Made by a program: the position numbers and the translations under genes
Part shown: positions 26,347 through 35,195 of the stretch, one piece after another
How positions within the stretch are numbered: the first letter of the stretch is position 1
How the letters are laid out: every line of letters begins with the position of its first letter
Source of the DNA: Streptomyces sp. NBC_01460
GTDB lineage: Bacteria; Actinomycetota; Actinomycetes; Streptomycetales; Streptomycetaceae
Length of the DNA: 64,000 nt
Assembly (NCBI RefSeq): GCF_036227405.1
Contig: NZ_CP109473.1
Span: forward strand, 4,092,001-4,156,000
Reading direction: 5' to 3'
Notes under the pieces: generated by a model
Database searches by the model: none
What the model was told of the DNA's origin: nothing
What the model saw: only the letters and a program-made list of their open reading frames with translations

Positions 26347-26376
26347 GCCCCGGACGGAGAACCTTCCGCCCGGGGC
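26347..26376. terminator. hairpin between convergent usp and MerR-PP2C genes
   Basis: A 12-bp stem with one mismatch (GCCCCGGACGGA with TCCGCCCGGGGC) and a 6-nt loop starts directly after the usp stop. Confidence 0.6.
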
Positions 26377-26406
26377 CCGTGTGCGGGACCCGGGCGGGGC
26401 GCGAGG

Positions 26407-27540
26407 TCAGAGGGCGACGACGTCGGCCACGACGCAGGACACGTTGTCCGGGCCGCCCGCCTCACCGGCCAGGGCGACCAGGGCGTGTACGGCCGCGTCC
26501 GGACCGTCCGCCGCGACGACAGCGCGGGTCAGGTCCGCCGCGCCCACGACCGCCGACAGCCCGTCCGAGCAGAGCAGATAGCGATCGCCCGGCAGGGTGT
26601 CGTGCAGCCGGACGTCCGGGCCGGCCGGCGTCGCCTCCCGGCCGCCGGTCAGGGCCCTGAGCAGCATCGCGCGCTGCGGGTGCGACGCCGCCTCCTCCTC
26701 GGTCAGCGAGCCGTCGTCGATCATCGACTGCACCAGGGTGTGGTCGTGCGTGATCCGAAACAGCTCGCCGCCCCGGAGCACATAGGCCCGGGAGTCCCCG
26801 ATGTGCACCAGACCCAGCCGCTCCCCGGTCCACAGCAGGGCCGTGAGCGTGGTCCCCGACTCGGCCGGGGCGCCGTCACCACCCACCGTCTCCCGCACCG
26901 CCCGCGCGGCGGACTCCGCCGCTTCGTGCAGGACACCGAGCAGGTCCGCCGCGTCCACCGCACCGCGCGCGGCCGGTTTCAGCGCGTCGACGGCGGCCAC
27001 ACTCGCGCCCGCACCGCTCGCCCCGAACCCGTCGGCCACGGCGAGCAGCCGCGCCCCGGCGTACGCCGTGTCCTGCTGGGAGGTCCGCACCGCACCCGGG
27101 TGGGCCAGCGCCGCGTAACGGATTCCCAGGGTGACCGGCCCCCGGCCGGTCTCGTTGCCGTTCGACATTCCGGCGTTCTCCTTCGCTGTCAGATGGCCGA
27201 CGAGGAAGGACGCGAGCTCCCGGCGGGCGGCCGTCTCGGCCTCCACCCGCGCCCAGTAGGCGCGGACCTCCGCGGCGGCCGCGCCGTCGTCGAGCACCAC
27301 CACCTCGGCGATCCGGGCGAGCGGCATCCCGATCCGGCGCAGCCACGCGACCAGCCGTGCCGTCTCCGCCTGCGTCCGGTCGTAGTACCGGTAGCCGTTC
27401 ACCGGGTCGACCAGTACGGGGCGGAGCAGCCCCAGCTCGTCGTAGCGGCGCAGGGCCTTCGCGGAGAGCCGGGACAACCGCGCGAACTCCCCGATCGTCA
27501 CCAGCTCCGCCCGCCCGGACACCCTGCCCCCGTCTCGCAC
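26407..27540 (-). CDS. MerR-type DNA-binding domain fused to a PP2C serine/threonine phosphatase
   Basis: A 377-residue fusion. An N-terminal MerR domain (about 12-120: VTIGEFARLSRLSAKALRRY, GYRYYDRTQ) precedes a complete-looking PP2C domain (about 145-375): LLAVADGFG, VHIGDSRAYVLRGG, LLCSDGLSAVV and GGPDNVSCVV carry the metal-binding Asp residues. This suggests a phosphatase whose DNA binding or catalysis responds to an effector or partner. GTG 27540 is chosen because GAGGAGG lies five bases upstream; longer in-frame starts reach 27651 without one. Confidence 0.82.
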   Translation of the reverse strand: MRDGGRVSGRAELVTIGEFARLSRLSAKALRRYDELGLLRPVLVDPVNGYRYYDRTQAETARLVAWLRRIGMPLARIAEVVVLDDGAAAAEVRAYWARVEAETAARRELASFLVGHLTAKENAGMSNGNETGRGPVTLGIRYAALAHPGAVRTSQQDTAYAGARLLAVADGFGASGAGASVAAVDALKPAARGAVDAADLLGVLHEAAESAARAVRETVGGDGAPAESGTTLTALLWTGERLGLVHIGDSRAYVLRGGELFRITHDHTLVQSMIDDGSLTEEEAASHPQRAMLLRALTGGREATPAGPDVRLHDTLPGDRYLLCSDGLSAVVGAADLTRAVVAADGPDAAVHALVALAGEAGGPDNVSCVVADVVAL

Positions 27541-27721
27541 CACAGCCTCCTCGTACCGGACGGATGCGCCCGGCACCGCCGATGCTGGGGCTTCCCCCGC
27601 CGGGAAGGTCAACCGCCCATCTTCCTTGCCGGGGGTGTCGAGGGCGGACACGACACGGCCACGATGGCACGGTGCGCGGCGGTCGCGGGGCGAATCGCGC
27701 GAAGCGGGGCGGAACGGCCGG

Positions 27722-27754
27722 GCGCGGCCGCCGGACGGGATCCGGCGGCCGCGC
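27722..27754. terminator. terminator hairpin downstream of the small membrane-protein gene
   Basis: A 14-bp perfect stem GCGCGGCCGCCGGA with its complement and a 5-nt loop, 27 bp past the stop of the minus-strand membrane gene. Confidence 0.65.
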
Positions 27755-27780
27755 CTCTCTCCCCGGCGGGGACCGCCGGG

Positions 27781-28191
27781 TCAGTTCTCCCGCGTGTAGT
27801 AGACGTAGAACATCGTGAAGAACATCCCCGCGCCGACCACCAGTCCGAGCAGGCCCGACGCCAGCACGCTGTTGCCGTTCAGGCTGTAGAGGAAGCCGAC
27901 GGCACCACCGGCCAGCACGCCGAACCCGGCGGCGCGCAGCTCGCGCGGCAGGGCCCACCGGATCTGCACGAGGGCGTAGCAGAGCACCGCGAAGGCAACC
28001 CCGGAGATGACACCGAGCCAGATCTGCCCGCCGGTGGTCGCTCCGCCGTCCCGCTTGATGAAGAAGGCCCAGAAACCGAGGATCACGCCCAGCGCGAGGG
28101 GCGTCGCCCAGGCGAGCGGGGTGTGGCCGTGGCGTGCGGGGGCGGGGGCACGCGCTGGTCGGCGCGTCGGCATCGTTGCGTGTGTGGCCAT
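27781..28191 (-). CDS. four-helix membrane protein of unknown function
   Basis: A 136-residue protein. The first ~25 residues are Arg/Ala/Pro-rich and cytoplasmic-like, followed by four hydrophobic segments (about 27-45, 56-72, 83-102 and 108-130). No catalytic motif is seen. ATG 28191 has AAGGAG upstream; the frame is open far upstream but without better starts. It is divergent from the next membrane protein. Confidence 0.72.
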   Translation of the reverse strand: MATHATMPTRRPARAPAPARHGHTPLAWATPLALGVILGFWAFFIKRDGGATTGGQIWLGVISGVAFAVLCYALVQIRWALPRELRAAGFGVLAGGAVGFLYSLNGNSVLASGLLGLVVGAGMFFTMFYVYYTREN

Positions 28192-28306
28192 GGCGCACAG
28201 CTCCTTCCGTCGCCCCCGTGTTCCTCCAGCGCACACCCGGCCGGGCCACCCGGCAACTCGAATGGCGTACGGTCCGCAGCGCGGCGCCCCCGGACGGGAT
28301 TGGCTG

Positions 28307-29182
28307 GTGCCTGTGCGGAACTGTCTCTCGGTGTCCCTGTCCGCGGTACTGCTCGTCCTGCTGGCCGTGCTGGTGCCGCTGAGCGCGCTCTCCGCCTGGG
28401 TCGACCTGGAGCTCGACGACACCGACCGGTATCTCGCCGCCGTCTCCCCGCTGGCCTCCGACGAGGACGTGCAGGACACCGTGGCCACGCTGGTCACCGA
28501 CGAGGCCATGAAGAACATCGATGCCGGGCCGCTCCAGGAGACCGTCGAGAAGTTCCTGCACGAGACCGCCCTGTCGTTCACGACGACCGAGGCCTTCCAG
28601 CGTGCCTGGGACAGCGCGAACCGCACGGCGCACCAGGCGGTGACCGACTCGCTGCACGGGGACGACGGGCAGGCCGTCACCATCGACCTGGCACCGGTGA
28701 TCGAAGAGGTCAAGAAGGAGCTGGTCGGCAGCGGGGTGCCGTTCGCCGATCAGATCCCGGTCCGGGAGACCTCGATCACCGTGCTGCCCGCCGACCGCGC
28801 CGACGACCTGCGGTCCTCCTTCCAGTGGCTGAGGTATTGCAGCGTCTGGCCGGCCGTCGGGACGGTGGTGCTGCTCGTCCTGGTCCTGGGCCTCTCCCTC
28901 GTACGCGGCGGGCTGCGGGCCTTCCTGACGACCGCGGCCGTGGTGGGCGGGGGTCTCGTGCTCGGCGCGGCCCTGCTGCGGATCGCCGTCGCCGTCGGCC
29001 GCGACCGGGTGCTGGACGAGGTGCCGGGCACCGACCGGGACGGGGCCGCCGCGGTCTTCGACGCCCTGACCTCCTCGCTGCGGACGACGGCGTGGATCGT
29101 GCTGCTCGTGGGCGCGGTCCTGGTGGTCGGCGGCATCGTGGCACGGGTCGTGGCGGTCCGCCGAGGCAGGGCCCCGGTGTGA
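28307..29182 (+). CDS. membrane protein with large extracytoplasmic domain, unknown function
   Basis: A 291-residue protein. A signal-anchor helix (about 6-27) is followed by an extracytoplasmic domain (about 30-175) with acidic helical character (TEAFQRAWDSANRTAHQAVT). Three further membrane helices follow (about 183-205, 210-232 and 258-282). The architecture is familiar in actinobacterial integral membrane proteins without assigned function. GTG 28307 is selected for GGGA seven bases upstream; GTG 28313 or ATG 28262 are alternatives. Confidence 0.65.
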   Translation: MPVRNCLSVSLSAVLLVLLAVLVPLSALSAWVDLELDDTDRYLAAVSPLASDEDVQDTVATLVTDEAMKNIDAGPLQETVEKFLHETALSFTTTEAFQRAWDSANRTAHQAVTDSLHGDDGQAVTIDLAPVIEEVKKELVGSGVPFADQIPVRETSITVLPADRADDLRSSFQWLRYCSVWPAVGTVVLLVLVLGLSLVRGGLRAFLTTAAVVGGGLVLGAALLRIAVAVGRDRVLDEVPGTDRDGAAAVFDALTSSLRTTAWIVLLVGAVLVVGGIVARVVAVRRGRAPV

Positions 29183-29347
29183 GCGGCGTGGCCGGCCCGC
29201 TCGTCCCGCGAAGCGGCGGGGCCGCCCCGCGCGTCCCGCGGGCCCTCCTCAGCGGCTGATCCCGCGTCCCGGCCCGACATGCGCGGGTGCGGGGGCCGGG
29301 CGACAGTGGGATGCGTGAGAGCCGGGGGCGACTGAGAGGTCTGCCGT

Positions 29348-30289
29348 ATGCGAGCCATCGCTGTCAGCGCGTTCCGTGCGGAGCCCTGTCTCGTCGAGGT
29401 GCCGAAGCCCGGCCCCGAGGCGGGCGAGGTGCGGGTGAAGGTCGAGTACGCGGCGCTGAACCCGCTCGACTGGCAGACCGCCGACGGCCCGCCCGACAGC
29501 GCCGGCCCGCATGTGTTCCCCCTCGTCCTGGGCACCGACTTCGCGGGACGCGTGGACATGATCGGCAGCGGTGACAACAGCTTCCGGGTCGGCGACCCGG
29601 TCTTCGGGCGGGTCACGGCCCCGCCCCTGGGGAGGTGCGGGGCGTACGCGGAATACGTGTGCGTCCCCCAGGACTCCCCGATCGCCCTGGTCCCGCGCGA
29701 CATGCCGCTGCGGATCGCGGCGGCGCTCCCGTCGTCCGGGACGACCGCCGCGCAGATCCTGTCGAGCACCGCCGTGCGCAGCGGGCTGAGCCTGCTGGTC
29801 GTCGGGGCGACGGGCGGCGTCGGCAGCTTCCTGACGCAGCTCGCGGCGGCCCGCGGCACCGGCGTCGTCGCCGCCGTGCGGGGGGACGAGAGCCGGCGGA
29901 TGGGGGAGCTCGGCGCCACCGCCACCGTCGACACCACGGCCGGCGCCGAAGCGCTGGAAGCGGCGGTGCGCGGCCTGTACCCGGACGGCGTCGACGCGCT
30001 CGTCGACCTCGTCTCCACGGACTCGGCGTCGTTCGCCTCGTACGCCTCGCTCGTGCGCGACGGCGGGGTCACGGTCACCACCCGGGGCGCCCCCGCGCCC
30101 CCCGGGGTCGCCTGGACCGACTTCCGGCTCGCCCCGAACGCCGGGCTGCTGGAGGAACTGGCCTCGGCGGTGGCCCGCGGGGAACTGGACGTCCCCGTCG
30201 ACATGGAGCTCCCGCTGGAGAAGGCCCCGCAGGCGCTCGCCCAGAACCGTGCGGGCGGGGCGCGCGGCAAGACCGTCTTCGTCATCTGA
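29348..30289 (+). CDS. NADP-dependent quinone-oxidoreductase-like protein (MDR family)
   Basis: A 313-residue medium-chain dehydrogenase/reductase. NPLDWQTADG and VLGTDFAGRV in the N-terminal catalytic fold lack zinc ligands, as in quinone oxidoreductases. The nucleotide-binding motif is VVGATGGVGSFLTQLAA near residue 155. It ends ALAQNRAGGARGKTVFVI as usual. Probably reduces quinones or enones with NADPH. ATG 29348 starts the conserved MRAIAVSAF strand. Confidence 0.85.
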   Translation: MRAIAVSAFRAEPCLVEVPKPGPEAGEVRVKVEYAALNPLDWQTADGPPDSAGPHVFPLVLGTDFAGRVDMIGSGDNSFRVGDPVFGRVTAPPLGRCGAYAEYVCVPQDSPIALVPRDMPLRIAAALPSSGTTAAQILSSTAVRSGLSLLVVGATGGVGSFLTQLAAARGTGVVAAVRGDESRRMGELGATATVDTTAGAEALEAAVRGLYPDGVDALVDLVSTDSASFASYASLVRDGGVTVTTRGAPAPPGVAWTDFRLAPNAGLLEELASAVARGELDVPVDMELPLEKAPQALAQNRAGGARGKTVFVI

Positions 30290-30322
30290 CAGGGGCGAAG
30301 GACACCGGACCGGGAGAGGCTC

Positions 30323-30568
30323 ATGGCCGACCAGGACATCTTCGAGAACATCGACCGGCTGATCGCCGAGGAGCGCACCCTGCGCGCCCGTTCCACCGCG
30401 GAGCTGGGCCTCTCCTCCGAGGAGCAGTCACGGCTGCGCGAGATCGAGGTGCGGCTGGACCAGTGCTGGGACCTGCTGCGTCAACGGCGCGCGCTCGGCG
30501 AATACGGCGAGGACCCCTCGGAGGCCAGGGTGCGCCCGGCCTCCGAGGTGGAGGGCTACCAGAGCTAG
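30323..30568 (+). CDS. DUF2630 family protein
   Basis: An 81-residue acidic helical protein. FENIDRLIAEERTLRAR, RLREIEVRLDQCWDLLRQRR and a C-terminal VRPASEVEGYQS are the family signature. Function unknown; common in actinobacteria. It starts 33 bp after the oxidoreductase with GGGAGAG upstream and may be co-transcribed. Confidence 0.88.
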   Translation: MADQDIFENIDRLIAEERTLRARSTAELGLSSEEQSRLREIEVRLDQCWDLLRQRRALGEYGEDPSEARVRPASEVEGYQS

Positions 30569-30601
30569 GGCCGGGGACGGCCGGAGCCGCCCGACCCCGC
30601 C

Positions 30602-30624
30602 CGACCCCCGTCTAGACGGGGTCG
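30602..30624. terminator. possible hairpin between convergent DUF2630 and S4-domain genes
   Basis: Near-palindrome CGACCCC-C-GTCTAGACGGGGTCG spans the S4 gene stop codon. Short with one bulge, so only moderately convincing. Confidence 0.4.
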
Positions 30625-31016
30625 GGGCCCCGCCCCTGGAGGCGTTCCATCTCGCGGCGGTCCCGCTTGGTCGGGCGCCCCGTGCCCCGGTCACGGACCG
30701 GGACCTGGATCGCGGCCTCGCGGGGCGGCGGGGGCGGGCTGTTGTCGACGAAGCACTCCGCCGCGACCGGCGGGCCGACACGCTTCTTCACGATCTTGGA
30801 GACGACGACGATCCGGTCCCGGCCCGCGTGCCGCAGCCGCACCTCGTCGCCCGTACGCAGGGCCTGGGCGGGCTTGGCGCGCTCGCCGTTGACCCGGACG
30901 TGTCCCGCACGGCAGGCGGCAGCCGCCTGCGACCGGGTCTTCGTCAGCCGGACCGCCCAGATCCAGGCATCGACCCGGACACTTCCCTCCGCCTGCGGCG
31001 CCTCACCGGAAACCAT
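30612..31016 (-). CDS. S4-domain RNA-binding protein (Hsp15-like)
   Basis: A 134-residue protein. The S4 domain lies at about 12-60 (VRVDAWIWAVRLTKTRSQAA, HVRVNGERAKPAQALRTGDE). The basic C-terminal tail (GRPTKRDRREMERLQGR) is typical of Hsp15/HslR-type proteins that bind 50S subunits carrying stalled nascent chains. A TAGAGT hexamer ends seven bases upstream of ATG 31016, so a leaderless mRNA is likely. Confidence 0.87.
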   Translation of the reverse strand: MVSGEAPQAEGSVRVDAWIWAVRLTKTRSQAAAACRAGHVRVNGERAKPAQALRTGDEVRLRHAGRDRIVVVSKIVKKRVGPPVAAECFVDNSPPPPPREAAIQVPVRDRGTGRPTKRDRREMERLQGRGPDPV

Positions 31017-31023
31017 GCGTCCG

Positions 31024-31029
31024 ACTCTA
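31024..31029 (-). promoter_or_regulatory. -10 hexamer TAGAGT, leaderless promoter of the S4-domain gene
   Basis: On the minus strand TAGAGT ends exactly seven bases before the ATG; no ribosome-binding site is present. Confidence 0.55.
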
Positions 31030-31082
31030 ATGCGGTGAGGCGCCCCGGACGGGGTCAGGAACCGAAGTCGCCGATGACCTCG

Positions 31083-31111
31083 GAAGTCGTCCGCCCCCGA
31101 CGGAGGACTTC
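31083..31111 (-). terminator. hairpin downstream of phoX
   Basis: GAAGTC-GTCCG pairs with CGGAG-GACTTC with one mismatch, 44 bp past the phoX stop. Confidence 0.5.
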
Positions 31112-31154
31112 AGGACCCGCGCTCCCTGCCCACGTCCGGAGGAGGGCTTCCGCT

Positions 31155-33212
31155 TCAGACCCCGACGTCGCCGCCGTCCTTGCGCCACACAGCCACGACC
31201 GACGGCCGGACGATCCTGCCCGGCCCGTCCGGCCAGGCGCTCGCCGGCTTCTCCACGGACGCGCCGTCGACCTCGCCCGGGTGCTGCACGGCGACCAGCA
31301 CGCGGCGGTCCTGGATCACGGGTCCGCAGGTCTCGGCCCCGGTGGGCACGGTCAGGAACTGCTTGAGCTCTCCGCGGCGCTCGCCCTGCGTGGCGACCCC
31401 GAACAGCCCGTCGTGCGAACCGAGCTGATTGCCGTCGGTGGAGATCCACAGGTTGCCGTGGTCGTCGAAGGCGACGTTGTCCGGGCAGGAGATGGGGCTG
31501 ACCTTCTCCTTCGGGAAGCCGGAGAAGTACGTCGACGGGTCCTCCGGGTCACCCGCGACGAGGAAGAGACGCCAGGCGAAGCCGTCGCCCGCCGGGTCGT
31601 CCCAGTGCTCCGCCAACTCCAGTATCTGGCCGTGCTTGTTGGCGTTGCGGGGGTTGGCCTCGTCCGCGCCGGCCTTGCCCGCCTTGCCGCGGTCGGTGTT
31701 GTTGGTGAGGGCGATGTAGACGCGGCCGGTGCGCGGCGAGGGCTCGACGTCCTCGGGACGGTCCATCTTCGTGGCGCCGACCTTGTCACCGGCCAGACGG
31801 GTGAAGACGTAGACCTCGTCGGCGGTCATGCCCGGCACGTGCGAGGTGTCGCCGGTGGCCAGCGGGATCCAGACGCCGCTGCCGTCGAACTCCCCGTCCG
31901 AGGGAAGCCTGCCCGTGCCGTCGAACTCGGCTGCCGGGGAGTCGCCCGTCAGCTTGGCGACGTACAGCGTGCCCTCGTCCAGCAGGGTGAGGTTGTGCTC
32001 CCGGGCGGCCCGGGAGTCGCCCTTCTTCATCCGCTTGCTGGAGACGAACTTGTAGAAGTAGTCGAACCTCTCGTCGTCCCCCATGTAGACCACGGGGCGG
32101 CCGTCCGCGGTCAGCCGGGGCTGCGCCGCCTCGTGCTTGAAGCGGCCGAGCGCGGTCCGCTTGCGCGGCGTGGAGTCGGGGTCGTAAGGGTCGAGTTCGA
32201 CGACCCAGCCGAAGCGGTGCGCCTCGTTGGGCTCCTGCGCCAGGTCGAAGCGCTTGTCGAACCGCTCCCACTTGCGCTCCGTCCCGGCCGTGCCGATGCC
32301 GTAGCGCTTGTCGGTGTCGCTGGAGCCGTTGGCGAAGTACTGGTTGAAGTTCTCCTCGCCGTGCAGCGTGGTGCCCCACGGAGTGGTGCCCCCCGCACAG
32401 TTGTTGAGGGTGCCGAGGACCCTGCTGCCGGTGCGGTCGGCGGAGGTGCGCAGCAGCGGGCTGCCCGCGGCCGGTCCGGTCACCCGGAACTCGCTGGTCG
32501 CGGTCAGCCGGCGGTTCAGCGGGTGGCGGTTGACCGGGGTCAGCCTGCCGGTGCGGTTCTCCTCCTGGACGACGACCACGGAGAGTCCGTGCGCCGCCCA
32601 GGCGATCTCGACCTGCTCGCGCGTCGGATTGGCCGGATCGTAGCCGCGGAACATCAGGATCTCGTCCGTGTACTCGTGGTTGGCGACCAGCACCTGACGG
32701 CCGCGCTCACCCTTGAGCGGGAGCAGGGAGAGGAAGTCGTTGTTGTAACCGAACTGCTTCGCCTGCGCCTTCGCCGACTGCTTGTCCGGGTCGAAGGCGG
32801 GAGCACCGCGCAGGATCGGTTCGCCCCAGCGGATCACCACGTTCTGGCCGTACCCCTCGGGGATCGTGACCTTGTCGTCCTTGTTGGGGGCGACGGCCGC
32901 GAAGCGCAGGCCCCGGGCACCCGAAGGAGTGGGCTTCGGCCTGCCCCCGGGGCGTCCCGCGAGAGGTGCGGCGTCGGCGCGCGGGGCTGCCGGACCACCG
33001 AGCGCGGCGGTTCCGGCGGCCGCGACGGTCACCACGGCGGCGGCCCGCATCATCGACCGGCGGGACAGGGCACCGGCGATGATGTCGCCGGCGTACTCGT
33101 TGTCGCTGGTGTTCGGCGTCTCCTGGAAGCAGGCGTCACCGCAGCGGTAGCGGCAGGTCAACGCTGAGCGCCCGCCCGGGTGCGAGCCGATGAGCGGCAG
33201 CAGTTCGCGCAC
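31155..33212 (-). CDS. phoX: PhoX family alkaline phosphatase (DUF839), Tat-exported
   Basis: A 685-residue secreted phosphatase. The N-terminal ~45 residues carry a Cys-rich segment (TCRYRCGDACFQ) before the twin-arginine signal SRRSMMRAAAVVTVAAAGTA, the long n-region being usual in PhoX. Family blocks include AAHGLSVVVVQEE, GEENFNQYFAN and VYMGDDERFDYFYKFVS; these PhoX enzymes use Ca and Fe. GTG 33212 has GGAGGG seven bases upstream. A PHO box lies further upstream, so phosphate starvation probably induces it through PhoP. Confidence 0.9.
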   Translation of the reverse strand: MRELLPLIGSHPGGRSALTCRYRCGDACFQETPNTSDNEYAGDIIAGALSRRSMMRAAAVVTVAAAGTAALGGPAAPRADAAPLAGRPGGRPKPTPSGARGLRFAAVAPNKDDKVTIPEGYGQNVVIRWGEPILRGAPAFDPDKQSAKAQAKQFGYNNDFLSLLPLKGERGRQVLVANHEYTDEILMFRGYDPANPTREQVEIAWAAHGLSVVVVQEENRTGRLTPVNRHPLNRRLTATSEFRVTGPAAGSPLLRTSADRTGSRVLGTLNNCAGGTTPWGTTLHGEENFNQYFANGSSDTDKRYGIGTAGTERKWERFDKRFDLAQEPNEAHRFGWVVELDPYDPDSTPRKRTALGRFKHEAAQPRLTADGRPVVYMGDDERFDYFYKFVSSKRMKKGDSRAAREHNLTLLDEGTLYVAKLTGDSPAAEFDGTGRLPSDGEFDGSGVWIPLATGDTSHVPGMTADEVYVFTRLAGDKVGATKMDRPEDVEPSPRTGRVYIALTNNTDRGKAGKAGADEANPRNANKHGQILELAEHWDDPAGDGFAWRLFLVAGDPEDPSTYFSGFPKEKVSPISCPDNVAFDDHGNLWISTDGNQLGSHDGLFGVATQGERRGELKQFLTVPTGAETCGPVIQDRRVLVAVQHPGEVDGASVEKPASAWPDGPGRIVRPSVVAVWRKDGGDVGV

Positions 33213-33277
33213 GTTTTCGTCCCTCCGTCTGTGTGTCACGCGTGACGGTAGGTGCGCATCCACGCCATACGTGGGAC

Positions 33278-33299
33278 TGCCGGTGAACGGAGGGTGAAG
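33278..33299 (-). promoter_or_regulatory. PHO box upstream of phoX
   Basis: On the minus strand CTTCACCCTCC is followed directly by GTTCACCGGCA: two 11-nt direct-repeat units beginning with (G/C)TTCACC, the arrangement known for PhoP binding in Streptomyces. It ends 65 bp before the phoX start. Confidence 0.7.
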
Positions 33300-33491
33300 T
33301 CCGGGACACCCCTGCCCTCCCGGCCTTCCAGGGCTCGGTTACGACTCGGTTGGAGCTCGGTTGACGCAGGGGCGGGCCGCGCAGCCGAACGGCCGGATCC
33401 GGCCGCTAACCTTACGTATCCGCCCTGGCCAGGGATCAATTCCCGCAGTACGGACATTTATCGCACCCAACTCATGCGAAAGGCCTCGCCC

Positions 33492-35195
33492 ATGGGCATT
33501 CGGAGCTTGCTGCGCAAGGTGTTCGGCCGGACGGAGCAGGACGAGCCGACCACGGCCACCGTCCCGCCCCAGGCCGAGCGCACCCAGCCCACGGAGCCGG
33601 AGCAGGAGACCGCCACGTCGGCGGCCGAGCCCGCGCCGGTCCCGGTACCGGCCCCGGCCTCCTCCTCGGACCGGTCCGCCGGTGCCGAGCACGACAGCGG
33701 ACAGGCGTCGGACCTGGTGGCGGCGGCCTTCGACAAGGCGGCCGCGACGTCGGCGACCCCGCCGGTCTCCGCGCCCGCGCCGCGGGTACCGGCCCAGGGG
33801 TCGGCCCCGGAGGCGAAGGCGGCCGCGGTCAGCCCGGACGCCGTACCGGACGCTCCCGCGGAGACCGCCGCCGAGGCGGAGCCGGTCGTCGCGACACCGA
33901 TCACCATCGACATGGACCCGGAGCCGGAGCCGGAGGCCGTGGCGACGCCCGTGGTCGTATCTGCCGAGACGCCCCTCGCCGCACCTGCGGTGGAGCCGGA
34001 GGCCGTGGTCGAGGCCACTCCTGAGGCCCAGGTCGCCGCCGAACCGGCCGGACCCGCCGCAGCCGACGTGGCGTCACCCGCCGCCGAGGAGCCTTCCACC
34101 GCCGAGGCGAAGGCCGAGGCGCCCGCCCGGCCGACCGCCGCGGACGAGTCCGACGAGGCGCCTCACGCCGCGCCGGTCGCCGAGGCAACGGCCCAGCCCG
34201 TCACCGAGGCCGTCGTCGAGCCCGAGGCCGTCGTCGAGCCCGCACCCGTCGTCGAGCCCGCGCCCGAGACCGTCACCGAGCCCGCGCCCGTCGCCGCGCC
34301 CGAGGCCGTCGTCGAGCCGGCGCCGGTCGCGGCGCCCGAGGCCGCCGTCGAGCCCGCACCCGTCGCGGCACCCGCGCCGGTCGTCGAGCCCGCGCCGGTG
34401 GTCGCCACACCTGAGCCGGTAGCCGCACCCGAGCCGGTCGCCCCCGTGACGGAGCCCGTCGCCGCACCCGAGCCCGTCGCCGCCGCCGCGCCCGTGGCCA
34501 AGGCCGTGCCCGCCGTCACCCTCGCCCGGGTCAAGGCCGCGGCACCCGGGCTCGTCGCCCCGTACAAGGCCGCACAGGCCGCGCTCAAGGCCCACGGCCT
34601 GACCGGACTGCGCGCCACCGTGTACCTGGTGCTCGACCGGTCCGGCTCCATGCGGCCGTTCTACAAGGACGGCAGCGCCCAGCACCTGGGGGACCGCACC
34701 CTGGCGCTCGCCGCGCAGCTGGACCCGAGCGCCACCGTGCCCGTCGTCTTCTTCTCGACCGACATCGACGGCACCGGCGCGATCGACCTCACGTCCCACG
34801 AGGGCCGGATCGACGAGCTGCACGCGGGACTCGGCCGCCTGGGCCGCACCAACTACCACCGGGCCGTCGAGGAGATCGTCACCCACTACGAGAAGTCCGG
34901 GGCCACCGGACCCGCTCTGGTGATCTTCCAGACGGACGGCGCCCCGGACGCCAAGGTCGCGGCCAAGCAGGCCCTGTCGGACGCGGCCCGTCTGCCGCTG
35001 TTCTTCCAGTTCGTCGCCTTCGGCGACGAGGACGCGAAGGGCTTCGACTTCCTGCGCAGGCTGGGCGCCGGCAACGCCGGGTTCTTCCACGCGGGCCCCG
35101 CCCCGCGCGAGGTGCCCGACGCGGCCTTCTACCGGGAGGTGCTCGCCGGGCTGCCCGCGTGGGCCGCAGCCCGCGGAGTCGTCACGGAGGACTGA
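33492..35195 (+). CDS. TerF-like vWA domain protein with long Pro/Ala/Val/Glu repeat linker
   Basis: A 567-residue protein. A short N-terminal segment ([16 protein letters not shown]) is followed by ~330 residues of disordered Pro/Ala/Glu/Val sequence with repeated VEPAPV units. A vWA domain occupies about 365-560: [11 protein letters not shown] gives the MIDAS DxSxS motif near residue 380, and IFQTDGAPD the later Asp. The DRSGSM form is typical of TerF/tellurium-stress vWA proteins. ATG 33492 is preceded by AAAGG; ATG 33474 is in frame. Confidence 0.8.
   Translation: MGIRSLLRKVFGRTEQDEPTTATVPPQAERTQPTEPEQETATSAAEPAPVPVPAPASSSDRSAGAEHDSGQASDLVAAAFDKAAATSATPPVSAPAPRVPAQGSAPEAKAAAVSPDAVPDAPAETAAEAEPVVATPITIDMDPEPEPEAVATPVVVSAETPLAAPAVEPEAVVEATPEAQVAAEPAGPAAADVASPAAEEPSTAEAKAEAPARPTAADESDEAPHAAPVAEATAQPVTEAVVEPEAVVEPAPVVEPAPETVTEPAPVAAPEAVVEPAPVAAPEAAVEPAPVAAPAPVVEPAPVVATPEPVAAPEPVAPVTEPVAAPEPVAAAAPVAKAVPAVTLARVKAAAPGLVAPYKAAQAALKAHGLTGLRATVYLVLDRSGSMRPFYKDGSAQHLGDRTLALAAQLDPSATVPVVFFSTDIDGTGAIDLTSHEGRIDELHAGLGRLGRTNYHRAVEEIVTHYEKSGATGPALVIFQTDGAPDAKVAAKQALSDAARLPLFFQFVAFGDEDAKGFDFLRRLGAGNAGFFHAGPAPREVPDAAFYREVLAGLPAWAAARGVVTED
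34207..34500 (+). repeat. in-gene direct repeats encoding VEPAPV/APEPVA units
   Basis: Short repeats of GTCGAGCCCGCGCC-like sequence with variations encode Val-Glu-Pro-Ala-Pro-Val and related six- to eight-residue units. The region is prone to slippage, so length may vary between strains. Confidence 0.75.
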
